This document shows, in pieces, positions 22,655 through 34,079 of a stretch of 64,000 bases of DNA. Numbering within the stretch: the stretch's first letter is position 1; every line of letters begins with the position of its first letter. The stretch is from Plantago major. Its lineage: Eukaryota > Streptophyta > Magnoliopsida > Lamiales > Plantaginaceae. The notes beneath the pieces are model-generated. The model was given only the letters and a program-made list of their open reading frames with translations. It did no database searches and had not been told where the DNA came from. Position numbers and translations under genes: made by a program. The stretch spans positions 32,616,765-32,680,764 of the forward strand of contig CM048840.1 of the NCBI GenBank assembly GCA_026545765.1. Reading direction: 5' to 3'.

Positions 22655-24150
22655 TTTTGTTGAACAGACCACACAAATTACCCGGAAGATAACACACATA
22701 TGTTCATATATATAGCCATAACGTGCTGTACTACTTGTCTTGTATGTACAAGTTGTACCTTCCCAGGTCTAAAATAGTTCTCTTGTGCTTTTGTTAGATT
22801 AATTGCTCGTCAGATGATCTTATATATGGAATCTGATGTTATCTTGTTGTTTGTATAAATGATTGGTTTGGTTTTATTGTTTGTTAGATGGGTCAGACGG
22901 ATAGGATATAACCACGAGGACCATTCACATTTCACAGTACTCTTGTTTCATGAGATCCAAGATGATTTCCCATTGGCTCAACATTGCTTCTTTCACTTTC
23001 AAACTTAGCACACAGTTGATCTCTTAGTGCCTTTTGGGTTGAAAAAGAGCTATTTGAGTGCTTTTTTTTTTTTGGGGGGTATTGATCTTAATTTCATTCT
23101 TCCTGCTTCTATTTATGTGATTCCCTTGTTTTACCTCAAATTGATCTGCTTGTTAAAAAGGTGGCAAGTGCTTTTTTGGGGTATTTTGCATCTGTTCAAG
23201 GTCTACTTATGTGAGTCGAAACGATTCAGACAATTACTGTTATTCTTAACAAGCTAGAAATCTAGAATGGAGAGTTTTTTCATGGATTGGATTTTATGAG
23301 TAATTTATAAAAACAAGACCCTATCCCAGGTCTAGTAATTTTACCTCAAATTGATCTGCTTGTTAAAATTTGTTTTTAGATGAATTTAAGATATCTGGTT
23401 AACTAGGTGTTGCATACCAGGTGCATTTTAAGTTATTTTCCGCTAGAATGTTGTCATGAATATGAGGTAGGAGTGATTTCTTCAACACTAATCATCATGC
23501 AAATAGAATAGTACCTTTCATTGAAGCAACGTAGATAAATCAAGAAGCAGAATCACAACACAAGGACAGACAATTGAGAGTTGGGATTGAAGTAGTAGTT
23601 CTTAAATCAATAAAAAAATCGAAAATTAGTTGATGGAGAAAAATGTTGACTTTACAGTTGCCCCCGAAGAACCAAACTAAAGAATTGAATTATAAACCGG
23701 AATCGACCCCATAAATTAAACATTAAACATCCAATCCGTAACAGGAAAATATCATGTTTGGTTTTTGTCGAAATCCGGTGAGATCCATGGGGTTTGAGTG
23801 GTGTTGGTTCTGTAATTTTTCCTGCCCTACACCTCCGTGAGTTAATAAATTTTCCCTTTAGTTTTTGGTTATTTTTCTGTTTTTTCCCTCCCTTGAGAAA
23901 TAAAATAAAATAAAATATTCTTGAGTAAGATATATAGGAACCGAATAACTAGAGCTCGCTCGATAGATAATATACAAATTGCAAGTTTGCAACCAGGCCA
24001 GCAGCAGCAGAATTCAACGATCCAAAACCAACATCAATTCAATTCAATTAATCATCAAAATCAGTGCTCGATTCAATTCGATTCGATTCGGTTTGATTGA
24101 TGATAAATCAAATCTGAGCAGCAAAACCACATATATACATACCAATGAGT
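22655..24150. other. SELO 3' flank and intergenic, no gene seen
   Basis: No coding region is supported. A tract near 23026-23220 contains TTGATCTGCTTGTTAAAA twice (about 23141 and 23351), a small local duplication. GATTCGATTC words near 24065-24090 resemble the subterminal repeats of the Harbinger relic at 8936-9894. Confidence 0.45.
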
Positions 24151-24559
24151 GGATAAGGATTTCACCTTCCCTCTTTTCATTCTTCTTCTCTTCACCAGAC
24201 CAGACGCACCAAGGGTTTCCACAGCCCATCTATCGTCACCACCACCAGGCCACACCTCTTCTCTCGTCGGCATTTGAAGGCCGGAATTGGTAGGTTTTTC
24301 TACATTCGGAGAAATCTAATAATTTAATTGGTTCTATCACCCTCTACTAACAACGAATACAACATGTCATGTCATGTGTATAACAATATGTACTTTGTTT
24401 TTACTACCTGTATGTATGTATGACAAGATGTGTATAAGAATTAGAAAAAGAAGCACTTCATTCATTCTATGATATGATGTACTCTTTTTTACTACCTGTT
24501 TATGAGCCGCCTGGGAAATCTACTCTTTTTTACTACCTGTTTTAATGGAATTTCTACAT

Positions 24560-24670
24560 TTTTAGTCGAGCTAAATTCGAGCTGTCAGTTTTCGAGCTGA
24601 ATTCCAGCCTAGATCAGATTTCGCTTAATGAGCCGAGCTTTACGAACTCGGCTCGTTTGCACCCCTAAGT
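24560..24670. repeat. GAGCCGAGCT-rich repeat fragment in LIP2 5' region
   Basis: GTCGAGCTAAATTCGAGCTG through CTCGGCTCGTTTGCACCCCT resembles the end of a common plant MITE type (GGGGTGCAAACGAGCCGAGC in reverse). Similar GAGCTCGA-rich text occurs at 32335-32490 and 15880-15945. It is a fragment only and is probably intronic to the LIP2 transcript. Confidence 0.4.
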
Positions 24671-24938
24671 TGAAGGGGGCAATGGAAGGTTTTATACCGT
24701 ATCTGCATGATTTCTGGTGCATAAAAAAGAAGAAATCGGTATGAGGGTTAAACTGCATTTAGCCTGTATTGTACATCAACATGGTTCTAAGAATAGTCAA
24801 GTTATCCTGGAAATGCTGATGAATGGGGTTAAAAATTTTCATATTCAATTTCTTTTCGGGGCAGTACTGTATTGTATTCTTATGTCCTGATCCAAATTGT
24901 TGGATGGATATTGACTCACTATATTTATCATTCAGGAA

Positions 24939-25637
24939 ATGAGAACTCCTAGAAGCCTTGAGGTGTGGAGAATGGGTGCTGTCAACTACTTACAGGCACT
25001 TAAGCTGCAAGAGAAACTGGCATCTGATCGGAAATTTAATAAAATCACAGACACAATTCTCTCCCTGCAGCATCCACCAACGTATACTCTCGGCAAAAGG
25101 CGTACAGATCACAATGTACTGGTTTCTGAATCTGAACTTGAGAGCATGGGGGCTGAACTTCACTACACACAACGTGGAGGTGATGCTACATTTCACGGTC
25201 CACACCAAGCTATCCTGTACCCAATAATTAACCTAAGAGATATTGGGTTAGGAGCTAGGAAGTATGTGGAGAATCTTGAGTTGACGATGATTCGGATGGC
25301 GGCATTATATGGTGTGAAAGCTGCAGCTGGTAATAAGTGTGAAACTGGGGTTTGGGTTGGGGAGAGAAAGATTGGAGCAATTGGAGTTCGAATAAGTTCT
25401 GGAATTACATCACACGGTTTGGCGTTTAATATAAATCCCGATCTAAACTATTTCAAGCATATTGTGCCGTGTGGTATTGCAGATAAAGACGTCACGTCGT
25501 TGCAGAAGGAAGTGGAACATGAGCTTCCTCCTGACGAAGTTGTTCAGGAGCAGTTAGTTTCATGTTTTGTAAGCACTTTTGGCTATACTGATGTTTCATG
25601 GAAAGATAATCCATCAATCCCTCCTGATTGTCAATGA
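24939..25637 (+). CDS. LIP2: Octanoyltransferase (lipoyl synthesis, mitochondrial LIP2 type)
   Basis: The 232-residue uninterrupted frame starts MRTPRSLEVWRMGAVNYLQA. It carries the LipB signatures RGGDATFHGPHQ (79-90), KIGAIGVR (Lys144) and PCGIADKDVTSL (catalytic Cys178). The enzyme moves octanoate from acyl carrier protein to lipoyl domains, the step before lipoyl synthase, and supplies pyruvate dehydrogenase and the glycine cleavage system. The very short leader matches the mitochondrial plant LIP2 rather than the plastid LIP2p, which has a long transit peptide. TTCAG lies just before GAAATGAGA (acceptor at about 24935), so a 5' UTR intron is likely, perhaps from a GT near 24290. Confidence 0.95.
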   Translation: MRTPRSLEVWRMGAVNYLQALKLQEKLASDRKFNKITDTILSLQHPPTYTLGKRRTDHNVLVSESELESMGAELHYTQRGGDATFHGPHQAILYPIINLRDIGLGARKYVENLELTMIRMAALYGVKAAAGNKCETGVWVGERKIGAIGVRISSGITSHGLAFNINPDLNYFKHIVPCGIADKDVTSLQKEVEHELPPDEVVQEQLVSCFVSTFGYTDVSWKDNPSIPPDCQ

Positions 25638-26918
25638 AACCATTCTTTCCCTACTTGTTTTGTATGTTGAAACATTTGATCATTGATTATACATTGCTCG
25701 TATGATTGTTCATCAACATCGTACGTAAGCAAGTTACTTGCATATACTCATCGATCAAACTCTTTGCAGTTTCCATAGCATACTTCTGAATGTATAACTG
25801 AAGAGCAAGTAGCAAGGAAAAACATCTGAAATGTTCATGAAACACAGATACTTGCCCTTCATGCTGGTTCAAGAACCATCTGGTTTTTAAGGTAGTGTTG
25901 CTTGGGCTGTACTTCTAAGGCAGTTGGCGATTTTCTTTTACCTTGAAACACACTATGATTGAACGAGATAAGGGGGTGATAGGGCAGCTATTGGTCTCAC
26001 TTGCAGGACTACATAACAGTTCAGCTGTACTGAATTATTGATATAACTCTAGTGTATGTATACTGTATATCATGTACTAAGGCTCTGTTCTTTTCATCTG
26101 AAAATTCATTAATTTCAGTTCAGTTCAGATCCATTCAGTTCAGTTCTGCTTAGTTGTTTTTTATACTACAATTCAATTCAGTTCTGTTCAGACGAAAAGA
26201 ACAGAGCCTAGACCCTAAACCATGTTCTAGGTTAGTGGATTACTAAACTTCAAATGGGATCTACAAGAAATTATGTCCGTAAGACTTGAGAGAAATAGAT
26301 TTAACAAAGAAAACGAGTTTTGTAAGTATACAGAAACTAGCAAACAAAACCAGTTAAATGTAGCTGTCATTTTCTCTTGGTTAAATGATTAGAGGTACCT
26401 GAAGATCTTAAATCTTGATTAAGGATATAATAAGGCAACATGTTATGTGAATGTGATTGTCTTGTAGTAAATCACGTGAATACACACACGTAACATGTTC
26501 TTCAGTTCTTCATCTGAGGAGACTGCCCTGAACTTTAAAAAACCAACAGCAGTCAAAGTAGCAACATGTGAAAGCTAATGCCAAATCCCAACTAGGAGTT
26601 AATCAGCAGTAAAGATGCATGATTAGTCAAATTGCTAGCACAAAAGCTGATAATGCAGTGTCATTAGTAGTTACTGTTGACTTAATCTTGGCCTGATTAT
26701 GACCCTTTTTTTCAGTTTACACTACACTTTTTGAATCTTACACAGAAAACACATGCTCTGTCAGACTAAAAGCACGAGATACAACCAAGAAAGTAGAAAC
26801 CACGCGTTAACAACCATACAAATACACCCATTAATCAGCGTTCTTCAAATCACAACTAGTTATCAAATTCATTTCTATCTCCATTTCGACTGTCCTTTCA
26901 ATCTTTTGAAGCAAAATC
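25638..26918. other. LIP2 3' flank and intergenic
   Basis: Apart from the MITE at 26081-26208 I see no supported gene. Short frames have no motifs. Confidence 0.5.
26081..26208. mobile_element. Short MITE with GGCTCTGTTCTTTTC termini (copy 1)
   Basis: GGCTCTGTTCTTTTC at 26081 and its exact complement ending at 26208 form the TIR. TAA precedes and TAG follows (3-bp duplication with one change). The interior consists of CAGTTCAGTTC repeats. A sister copy lies at 37522-37632. The termini match the Harbinger relic at 8936-9894. Confidence 0.8.
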
Positions 26919-27182
26919 ATGAAAAACAATCAGAGAACAACAACAACTTTTGTTCTTCTGTCCGTTCTACTCTTCCTGCATTTACACATTTGTTCCGCCC
27001 TTTGCCACGAGACGAAGAACGATGCAGTCTTTAGATCAAGAAAGTTGCTGCTAACCACGAACTCGGTCTCAGTAGACAAGAGCAAGTTGAGTGAAGCAGC
27101 ATTGGAGAATTCGGACAAGGCACTTCAGAATGCATTGCGAAGAAAGCCACCGAGTAAATCAAATCCCACGCATAATCGATGA
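26919..27182 (+). CDS. Small secreted peptide precursor with CLE-like C-terminus (87 aa)
   Basis: Residues 1-27 form a clear signal peptide (basic start, then FVLLSVLLFLHLHICSA). A variable spacer follows, and the protein ends RRKPPSKSNPTHNR (74-87). Aligned with CLE dodecapeptides such as RKVPNGPDPIHNR, the spacing of R-K, P, P, H-N-R is kept, but the usually conserved glycine is Lys and the D/N position is Asn. This layout (secretion signal, spacer, short conserved tail at the very C-terminus) is that of plant peptide-hormone precursors. The start is the first ATG in a suitable context. CLE assignment is tentative; another proline-rich signalling peptide family is possible. Confidence 0.6.
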   Translation: MKNNQRTTTTFVLLSVLLFLHLHICSALCHETKNDAVFRSRKLLLTTNSVSVDKSKLSEAALENSDKALQNALRRKPPSKSNPTHNR

Positions 27183-27847
27183 TCCAGGCCTACTTGATTG
27201 TTTAGTTCTAGATCAGGGTCGAAAGAGATCGAAAGTGTCTCTCATTCCATAACTTTTACATTTCTTTCTTAGTTTCTTTGTTTCTGGTGTTTCTATTGAA
27301 TTTAATTGGAGTACATGTCTGTATGTGTATTGTTCTTTGGTGTAGCCTGTATACTTTTAGTCAAGACTAGAGAATTTAGTTCCAACTTTACTATGCTACA
27401 GCCTACACTCTCCACCTGTTCTGTTTTTTTGTTGTGTTAATTTCTACTGTTGTACTAAAATCGACACCACATTAGCTGAATTCTTGCTGGCTTTGACAAT
27501 GACATGTACCATCCCTAATGTTGTCCAAAAGCGCACAAGCCTAATAATCGATATTTCTATGAATATCTCATTATTTCTATGGTTGTAGAAGTAGGAAGAG
27601 TGGCCCATGAGAACATAGAAATGGACTCCGGTTCTTGTATTATTCATTTGATGAGTAAACGTTAATTCCCAGAAAAAGGTGAAAAGGGCCAATGAAGGGA
27701 CATGATTAAAATTAAGAAAGAATGAATTAAATAAAAATCCAAGAGGTAGATGGCATATTTTGACCTGAGTTGACTAGGCCAGAAAACTACTGCGGTTAAG
27801 TAGTTCAAAAGAGAATTCTGAAATGAAATGCCCAACAATTAAGTAAA

Positions 27848-29980
27848 ATGGTGCGGTGTGTAACTGTACAACACTTGGGACCTATTTCAGGTGACCACAA
27901 TGGACTTGCAACTCCCTTATGTAATTCTATCTCGCCTTATTTATTCATTCTCTGCCAAGAAATGTTTATTCGTGCTATTTCTAGACAAGTTCAGCTGGCT
28001 AATTTTGACTGCTTGCAAAGTAGTCGAAGTGCACCGGCTATTCCTATTTTTTGTTTTGCAAATGATTGTATGATCTTCTGTAAGTCTAACCGTAAAACAA
28101 TTGGAGCTCTCCAATCTTGTCTTGACATTTATGAAAAAACTGTTGGTCAAGCTGTGTGTTGGGAAAAGTCCCGTGCTCTTTTTTCTCCAAACTCTCCGGG
28201 CCCCTTAAACGTCGTCTTTTGCAAACCCTAGGTGTTACGTCTAATCAACGATTGGATAAATACCTGGGTCTTCCTTTTATTATGGGGCACCGGAAAAAAG
28301 ATTTTTTCAATCACATTTTTTATCGTGTTCTAGGACGTATTGACATTTGGTACAATAACACCTTGTCCTATGCAGGGCGAGTTGTTTTAATCAAAGTGTC
28401 ACTAATACGATCCCTAGTTATGTGATGTCTGTCACTAAGCTTCCACAGTCTTGCTTGATAGGATTAATTCTGTCCAAAGTAAATTTCTGTGGAACACAAA
28501 AAAGTCTGGAGTTTCTTGAGCCAAAATTAAGTGGGATAGAGTGTGTTTTCCTAAAAATCGTGGGGGTTTGGGTATTCGTAATCTTGAGGTTCTGAATAAA
28601 TCTTTCTTATTTAAACTCAAGTGGAAACTTTTAACTGAACATGACTCTCTTTGGGCAAGGGTTTATAAAGATAAATATTTTTGGATGACACAAGATAAAG
28701 CTCATCATAGTTGGTTTTGGAAAAATTTGGTCAAATGCATGTCGGAGTTCCGAAAATCTTTGACCTGGATTATTGGTACGGGGGAAAGTGTCTGGAATGA
28801 CTGCTGGCTTTTCCCCTATCCTTTGAGGGATTTTATGGATAACATACCGTACCGTCTAACCTACTTCATCTTAGGGTGTACGATCTTAATTATTTCCCCT
28901 TTACGTACCTGGAATGTGGATTTCATGGCTTCTGTGTTGTTCAGCTTATTTTGGGGCTGCCTCTATCCATTTCTCCGGGGGTTGATCGGGTGTCTAATCC
29001 AACGGGTATGTTTTCTATTAAAAGTGCTTACAATTTGTTGGTAAACAAATCTGTCGCTTTACCTACCTGGAAGTTACATGTTCTTCCCCGTGTCCCATTT
29101 TTTGCCTGGTTAGCTTTACATGACTGCTCGTCAAAGGCTTTTCCGTCAACAAGTGGTCCGATGTGCAATGCTAAGGAGGAAACTCTTATTCATATTTTGT
29201 TTGTTTGTCCGAAGTTTGCTTTGTACCGACAGGCTGTTTTTCCTCCTCACTAGCTCACAGGTATGTCAAATTGGATCATGAGGTTCTTTACTTTGCCACT
29301 AAATTCGACAACCCAGGCGTCAATCATAATGTGCTGCTTCATGTGGAAGGAAAGAAATCGTTGGATCCTTAGTAATCAACAAATTGACCTAATTCATCGG
29401 ACCCGTCATTTCTTAACTCAAGTAAAATTCTCCATCATCAGTCGTTGGATCAGACCACCTGAGGGTTTTGTTTGTGTTAATACTGATGGGTCCTCTGGGT
29501 CATAGTGGTATATAGGTTGTCTGTTTCGAGATGTTCGGGGTTCTTTTCTAAAAGCTTTATCTAGCTACCTTGGCGTCTCATATAACAACACTGCAGAACT
29601 ATGGGCTATACGCGACTGTTTACTTTTGGCTCGATCCATGTAAATTAAACGTCTTTTGATTCATACTGACTTTGTTTATGTGATGCAGCATTGTCTTTGT
29701 AGAGATGTGATGCCATTGCGGACAGCACAGGTCCTAGTACAAGATAACAGACGTTTAGTACCAAATTTTGTGGGGGTGAAACTCCAGTTGTCTATCAAGA
29801 GGCGAACTTTTTTAGCTGACCCAAATCATGTACTCGTAGGATGATGACTAGGGTTTGGTCAGCTACTCCCAGTGGCTTGTGGGGTACGAGGGACGTTGTT
29901 ACTCCTCCGACCCATATGATATTTTGTGTGCTTAAATAAAGGAATTACTTTAAAAATAATAAAAATAATAATAATAATCA
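27848..29980 (+). mobile_element. 5'-truncated L1-type LINE fragment with RNase H and (TAA)n tail
   Basis: Broken frames encode the C-terminal half of a LINE ORF2. The reverse transcriptase palm comes first (SPYLFILCQEMF, then FCFANDCMIFCKSN, where the catalytic Y/F-x-DD is altered to FANDC). It is followed by the thumb region (YLGLPFIMGHRKKDFF), the CPKNRGGLGIRNLEVLNKSF segment, a zinc-binding RVT region and an RNase H domain (VNTDGSSGS, NNTAELWAIRDCL, HTD). At least four frameshifts or stops break it. A tail of ATAATAATAA lies at about 29952-29978. Endonuclease and N-terminal RT are missing, typical of 5' truncation. No target duplication was found. Confidence 0.85.
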
Positions 29981-30311
29981 TCTGTACGTAATCCTGTTAG
30001 ACAATGATAAATCATGAATAAAGTAGATCAATCCTGTAACAAGGTTAAGAAAAGAGCAAGCAAGAAACCATGATTAAAGAAACATAGTAACTTTTTATTG
30101 ATCAATTACAGAGTACACAGCATGAAACGGAAAACAGAGTTACTTACAATCCAGGATGAGCTATAGCTAGCCCTGAATTTAGTACCCCACACAACTTAAT
30201 TACTCCCACATATTATATGATATGCCTCACTAGAACATTAATCATAACCAACTCAAACAAACACACATTCCATTACAAGTCGACTAGTCCGATCACTCGA
30301 AAGTACTCCAC

Positions 30312-30773
30312 TTAACCAGAGATTTCAATAGCCTTAACCTCCGGCTTCTTAACCTCCGCCTTGGGAACCATAACAGTCAAAACCCCATTATCCATACTCG
30401 CCTTCACCTCCTCCATCTTCGCATTCTCGGGCAGCCTGAACCTCCTCATGAACTTACCAGAGCTCCTCTCCACCCGGTGCCAAGTATCATTCTTCTCCTC
30501 CTTGTCACGGCTCCGCTCTCCGCTTATCTGCAGGACGTTCCCTTCCTCCACCTCCACTTTGACCTCCTCCTTCTTCAGCCCGGGCACATCCGCCTTGAAC
30601 ACGTGTGCCTCCGGTGTCTCCTTCCAGTCGAAACGAGCGGCCGCGAACGGGGCCGTTTCGTTCGAGAGTTCGGAGGAGGTGAGTGGCCAGTCGTGGAGTG
30701 GGTCCCAGAGGTCGAGGGAGAGTGGGTCGAGGATGTTGCTCCGGCGACCAAATGCTCGTGGGATCAGCGACAT
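30312..30773 (-). CDS. Class I cytosolic small heat-shock protein (~17.5 kDa)
   Basis: The intronless 153-residue frame starts [25 protein letters not shown], the class CI N-terminal arm. The alpha-crystallin domain begins at [20 protein letters not shown] and contains [39 protein letters not shown] and [10 protein letters not shown]. The C-terminal extension carries the I-x-I-type anchor AIEISG. Class CI proteins form dodecamers that hold unfolding proteins for Hsp70/Hsp100 refolding in cytosol and nucleus. Length and motifs are complete. A TATA box and GAA/TTC clusters upstream fit heat induction. Confidence 0.96.
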   Translation of the reverse strand: MSLIPRAFGRRSNILDPLSLDLWDPLHDWPLTSSELSNETAPFAAARFDWKETPEAHVFKADVPGLKKEEVKVEVEEGNVLQISGERSRDKEEKNDTWHRVERSSGKFMRRFRLPENAKMEEVKASMDNGVLTVMVPKAEVKKPEVKAIEISG

Positions 30774-30851
30774 TTTTGTTTTCTTGATGAGGGTCTGAGT
30801 GTTTGGATTGATATTGTTTTTTTTTATGGGATAAGTGATGGGGATTTGGAG

Positions 30852-30859
30852 TATTTATA
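30852..30859 (-). promoter_or_regulatory. TATA box of the small HSP gene
   Basis: TATTTATA on the plus strand reads TATAAATA on the gene strand, 79 bases upstream of the ATG at 30773. The distance is normal for a TATA box with a short 5' UTR. Confidence 0.7.
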
Positions 30860-30870
30860 GGTGGCTATCG

Positions 30871-30925
30871 AATGAGAAGATTGAAGAAAGGTCTTGAAGT
30901 ATATAAGGTTCGTTCGAGTTCGAGA
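30871..30925 (-). promoter_or_regulatory. Candidate heat-shock elements
   Basis: On the gene strand, CTTCAAGACCTTTCTTCAATC and, further up, CTCGAACTCGAACGAACC contain spaced GAA/TTC pentamers. They are imperfect relative to nTTCnnGAAnnTTCn but lie just upstream of the TATA box, where HSF sites occur in small HSP genes. Confidence 0.45.
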
Positions 30926-30929
30926 TAGA

Positions 30930-31485
30930 TACGGAAGGAACTGGATTAGCTTCCATCTCGATCGCCGACATGCATGTATCAGTATGTGTCAACAAATCAA
31001 GAATTTTTTCTTCAACTATCTACACAGGTCTAGAATGCGACAGACTGTTCTAAGATTAGGAAAATTACAAACGCATAATTTGAAAATGCGGAAAATTACA
31101 TTTAGACCTCAAGTATATGCTAATTACATATAAATTAACCTGACCTCATTAAAATGTTAACTGTTAAACCCCTTGCAATTAGTAAGAACTTTATTAAATT
31201 TAGCCAAACTTCGTTAAATTTTCTAGTTATAGCAACAATGATGTGATAAATGACAATTTAAGGGAATAAATAAATAAAAAAATATGTAGAAATTTGAGCT
31301 CCCATCTGGAACTGCTCCAAATCAGACCACCAGAGCTTTGACCTTGGCTTACGAAATGGGAGAATACTGAAGTCATTTACAAATTTACTTCTTTTGATTA
31401 AACTAGTCGAAATTAATAAAATTCCCAAATTTGGCAAAAAATTAGGGTTTCAAAACACTAATCTTAATACATATACAAAAACATC
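30930..31485. other. Intergenic, no gene seen
   Basis: AT-rich sequence upstream of the HSP promoter. No supported feature. Confidence 0.5.
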
Positions 31486-31553
31486 AAACATGAAAATCAA
31501 GCTTAATCAATCAAACATCAAACATGAAAATCAAGCTTAATCAATCAAACATC
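31486..31553. repeat. Two tandem 34-bp units
   Basis: ACATCAAACATGAAAATCAA followed by GCTTAATCAATCAA occurs twice in succession. It is probably interior sequence of the neighbouring CACTA-type relic. Confidence 0.7.
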
Positions 31554-31739
31554 AAATACTAAATCAATTTCACAACAAAATCAATCAATTGACAACTCCA
31601 AGCTTAACCCACTACTTCATATACATATACTAGCTACCATAATTGTTTACAAACATACAATTGATCCAAATTATCAAAAATCCCAAATTTAGAATAGTTA
31701 GGGTTTAGCCTAATACCTTCAAATTGCGGGGAAAATAGC

Positions 31740-32258
31740 CGAAGAAGGATGAAATTGATCGACCACCCAAACTCCTTGTCCCACGAGCTTCGAATTGACA
31801 CCAAAATTGGCCGGAATGGTGGAGTTTTGGCCGGAAAGTGGAGAAGAACGAATGAGGCGAAGAGAGGAGGAAGATGGGAAGCAGAAGTGAAAATGGTGAA
31901 AATGGGGCTGCTCCCCGTTTTTCACCATTTTTCTAGCGACGGATCGCTATCCGTCACTAAGACGGATAGCGATCCGTCGCTAGGAGCTATCCGTCGGTCC
32001 TAATTTCTTTTTTCATTTATTTTTTTTAAAATTAGTGACGGATAATTTATCCGTCGCTATTTTTTTTATTTTTAAATTAAATTTTAAATAATTTACGACG
32101 GATAATCTATCCGTCGTAAATTTTTGAATTTTTTTTAAAAATAAAATTAAAAGTCAACACATTAGCGACGGATAAAATTATCCGTCGCTACCCTTAGCGA
32201 TTCGTCGCTATAGGGGCGTCGCCCCTTTCCGTCATTTTTTCCCTGATTTCTTGTAGTG
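31740..32258 (-). mobile_element. CACTA (En/Spm-type) terminus with subterminal palindromes
   Basis: The right edge reads, on the minus strand, CACTACAAGAAATCAGGGAA, a classic CACTA terminal repeat ending at 32258. Inward lie repeated GACGGAT/ATCCGTC palindromes: 31934-31982 with perfect 22-bp arms around a 5-nt loop, then about 32033-32059, 32094-32120 and 32163-32190. Such subterminal repeats bind the TNPA-type protein in CACTA elements. The opposite CACTA end is not recognisable upstream, so this is a truncated or solo end. No transposase domain is visible. Confidence 0.8.
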
Positions 32259-32850
32259 CAAGTACATCATTAAATAACAATAATAAGTTTAGTATTTTTT
32301 TTTTGAAGAATAATTAAGTTAATTTATTCGATCGTGAAAAGCTTGTGAGCAAGCTCGATACTCGCGAGTTTAATGTCAAGCTCTTAATTTTAAAACTTGA
32401 TAAAGATCGAGCTCGAGATCGTAATCGACTTATAAAAACGAGTATGAGCTCGATAAGGTCCACGATCGGCTTGAATCGACTCGTTCACATTCCTCGCCTC
32501 CGTCGCCTTGTGGACCAACGCGGTTACTATGGATAGCTCTCTGCTGGCCCACTACCAAAACACGTCATTTCCGATGCATTTTATCATCACTCGTGCATAA
32601 ACCGCAATACTTTCCAATTAGACACCGAGCTCCACTACAAGCATGCAGATGGATTCCCAAAATAAAGATTTAACTTCTTTGTATGAATCCATTTAAACTA
32701 TTTTAAAATTAACTTCGAACTTTGGGCGTTTGACTTTGAAAGAACATTTCCCCGCTAAAATTGTGACCAATTTGCAGCAATTGTTTACTTTGTTTTATTC
32801 GGAAAAATGGGGAAATGGTAAAGTTTTTTCAATTGAATACACTTTTTCCG
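32259..32850. other. Intergenic, repeat debris only
   Basis: A GAGCTCGA-rich tract at 32335-32490 resembles the MITE fragment at 24560-24670. Nothing else is supported. Confidence 0.4.
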
Positions 32851-34075
32851 CAGTGGTATGGTTTTGGAAGCTGGTTTCGAAAATGAAGTGTTGGTCTGTA
32901 TGTCATGTTTTGATTGATATGTGTGGGAAGCGTGAGGGGATTATAATGCACGTTAACTGTTTGATGAAATGGCTGACAGAGATGTTATAGCTTATACGAC
33001 TATGATTTGCAGGCATGTTCATCTGGGAGATATTGACGAGTAGATTGTTTTGTTTGAACTGATGGGATTACAAGGTGAAAGAGCTTAATGATTTTATGTG
33101 AATGCGATCATTGTGGGGTGTACTACTATGGAGACTGTGATGGTGCTTTTGATATTTATTGCTATATGGGCGAAGGAAGATTAGTACCAGATTTGTTTAC
33201 ATATGGTAATGGCATCTGATTTTGTTCTCGAGAACTGGCTGATGAGTCTTTGAGGTTGTTTCTTGATATGTTAAATGCTGGAATTATGGCTAATCATGCG
33301 ACAGTGACAGGGTTGCCCCTTGCTAGTAGGATTATTGGTTTGACTGAGAAAGGGAGAGATGATCTTGGATGGGTTTATAGGATGGAGCTTGATTTCAATG
33401 TCTTTGTTGCTAGTTCACTCGGTGACAATCGTAGCTAAGGAGAACAGTAGGTGGGTGTGCCTCTGCGACCAACCATAGCATAAGTCTTGAGAGAACAGAA
33501 TTATCCTATAACTTTAAGTGTGCTACATCCGACCTGGATCCTGGCCTCTTCCCTTGGACTTAGCTAGTGTTCATGTACGCAAAATGTGACAGCTTTGAAG
33601 AATCTTGGCCTGCTTTCAACGATTCACTCTAAAAATGCAGTTTCATGGAATTCTAAGATGTATGTTATGGGAAGCATGGGATGGTAGATTTAATGATAAA
33701 ATTGTTTGAAAGAATGTAGGATGAAGGAAAACAAGCAGATCAACTTGCTTTGACCTCTGTTCTGCGTGTAGCCATGATGGTCTAGCTAGAGGAAAAGGTT
33801 TGGAAGTCTTTAGGTCCATGGAGACTTTGGTGTTAAAGCAGACGCAGAGCGTTGCACGTTTGTCGTTGATCTTTTGTGCCAGTGTGGGAAGGAGGAGGCT
33901 TATGATATTATTACACAGGTAGGAATGGAAATAATAGATTCAAGTTCAACTCTTAGAGCTTTGATTCATGGGTGTAAGATCCCTGAAAGGAGAGATCTTG
34001 CTGAAAGTATCTCTAAGGATCTAAGTTTGCAGGTCTTGCGACTCTCTTCAAGGGTAAGTGGGCAGGTGTTGAGAA
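32850..34075 (+). pseudogene. Pentatricopeptide-repeat (PPR) gene remnant
   Basis: Segments in shifting frames recall PLS-type PPR proteins: LIDMCGKREGI, then FDEMADRDVIAYTTMI-like text near 32960-33015, YTHNGYA-like spacing, and late text reading SACSHDGLARGKGLEVFRSM near 33760-33825, followed by VVDLLCQCGKEEAYDIITQ and LRALIHGCKIPERRDLAE (33865-34015). The last three are typical of the C-terminal E region. Numerous stops and frameshifts show decay. Intact relatives edit or process organelle RNA. Confidence 0.65.
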
Positions 34076-34079
34076 TGTG

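Noticed and set aside
30361..30860. Plus-strand frames over the small HSP gene
   Set aside because: They are antisense shadows of a full-length, well-conserved HSP on the minus strand.
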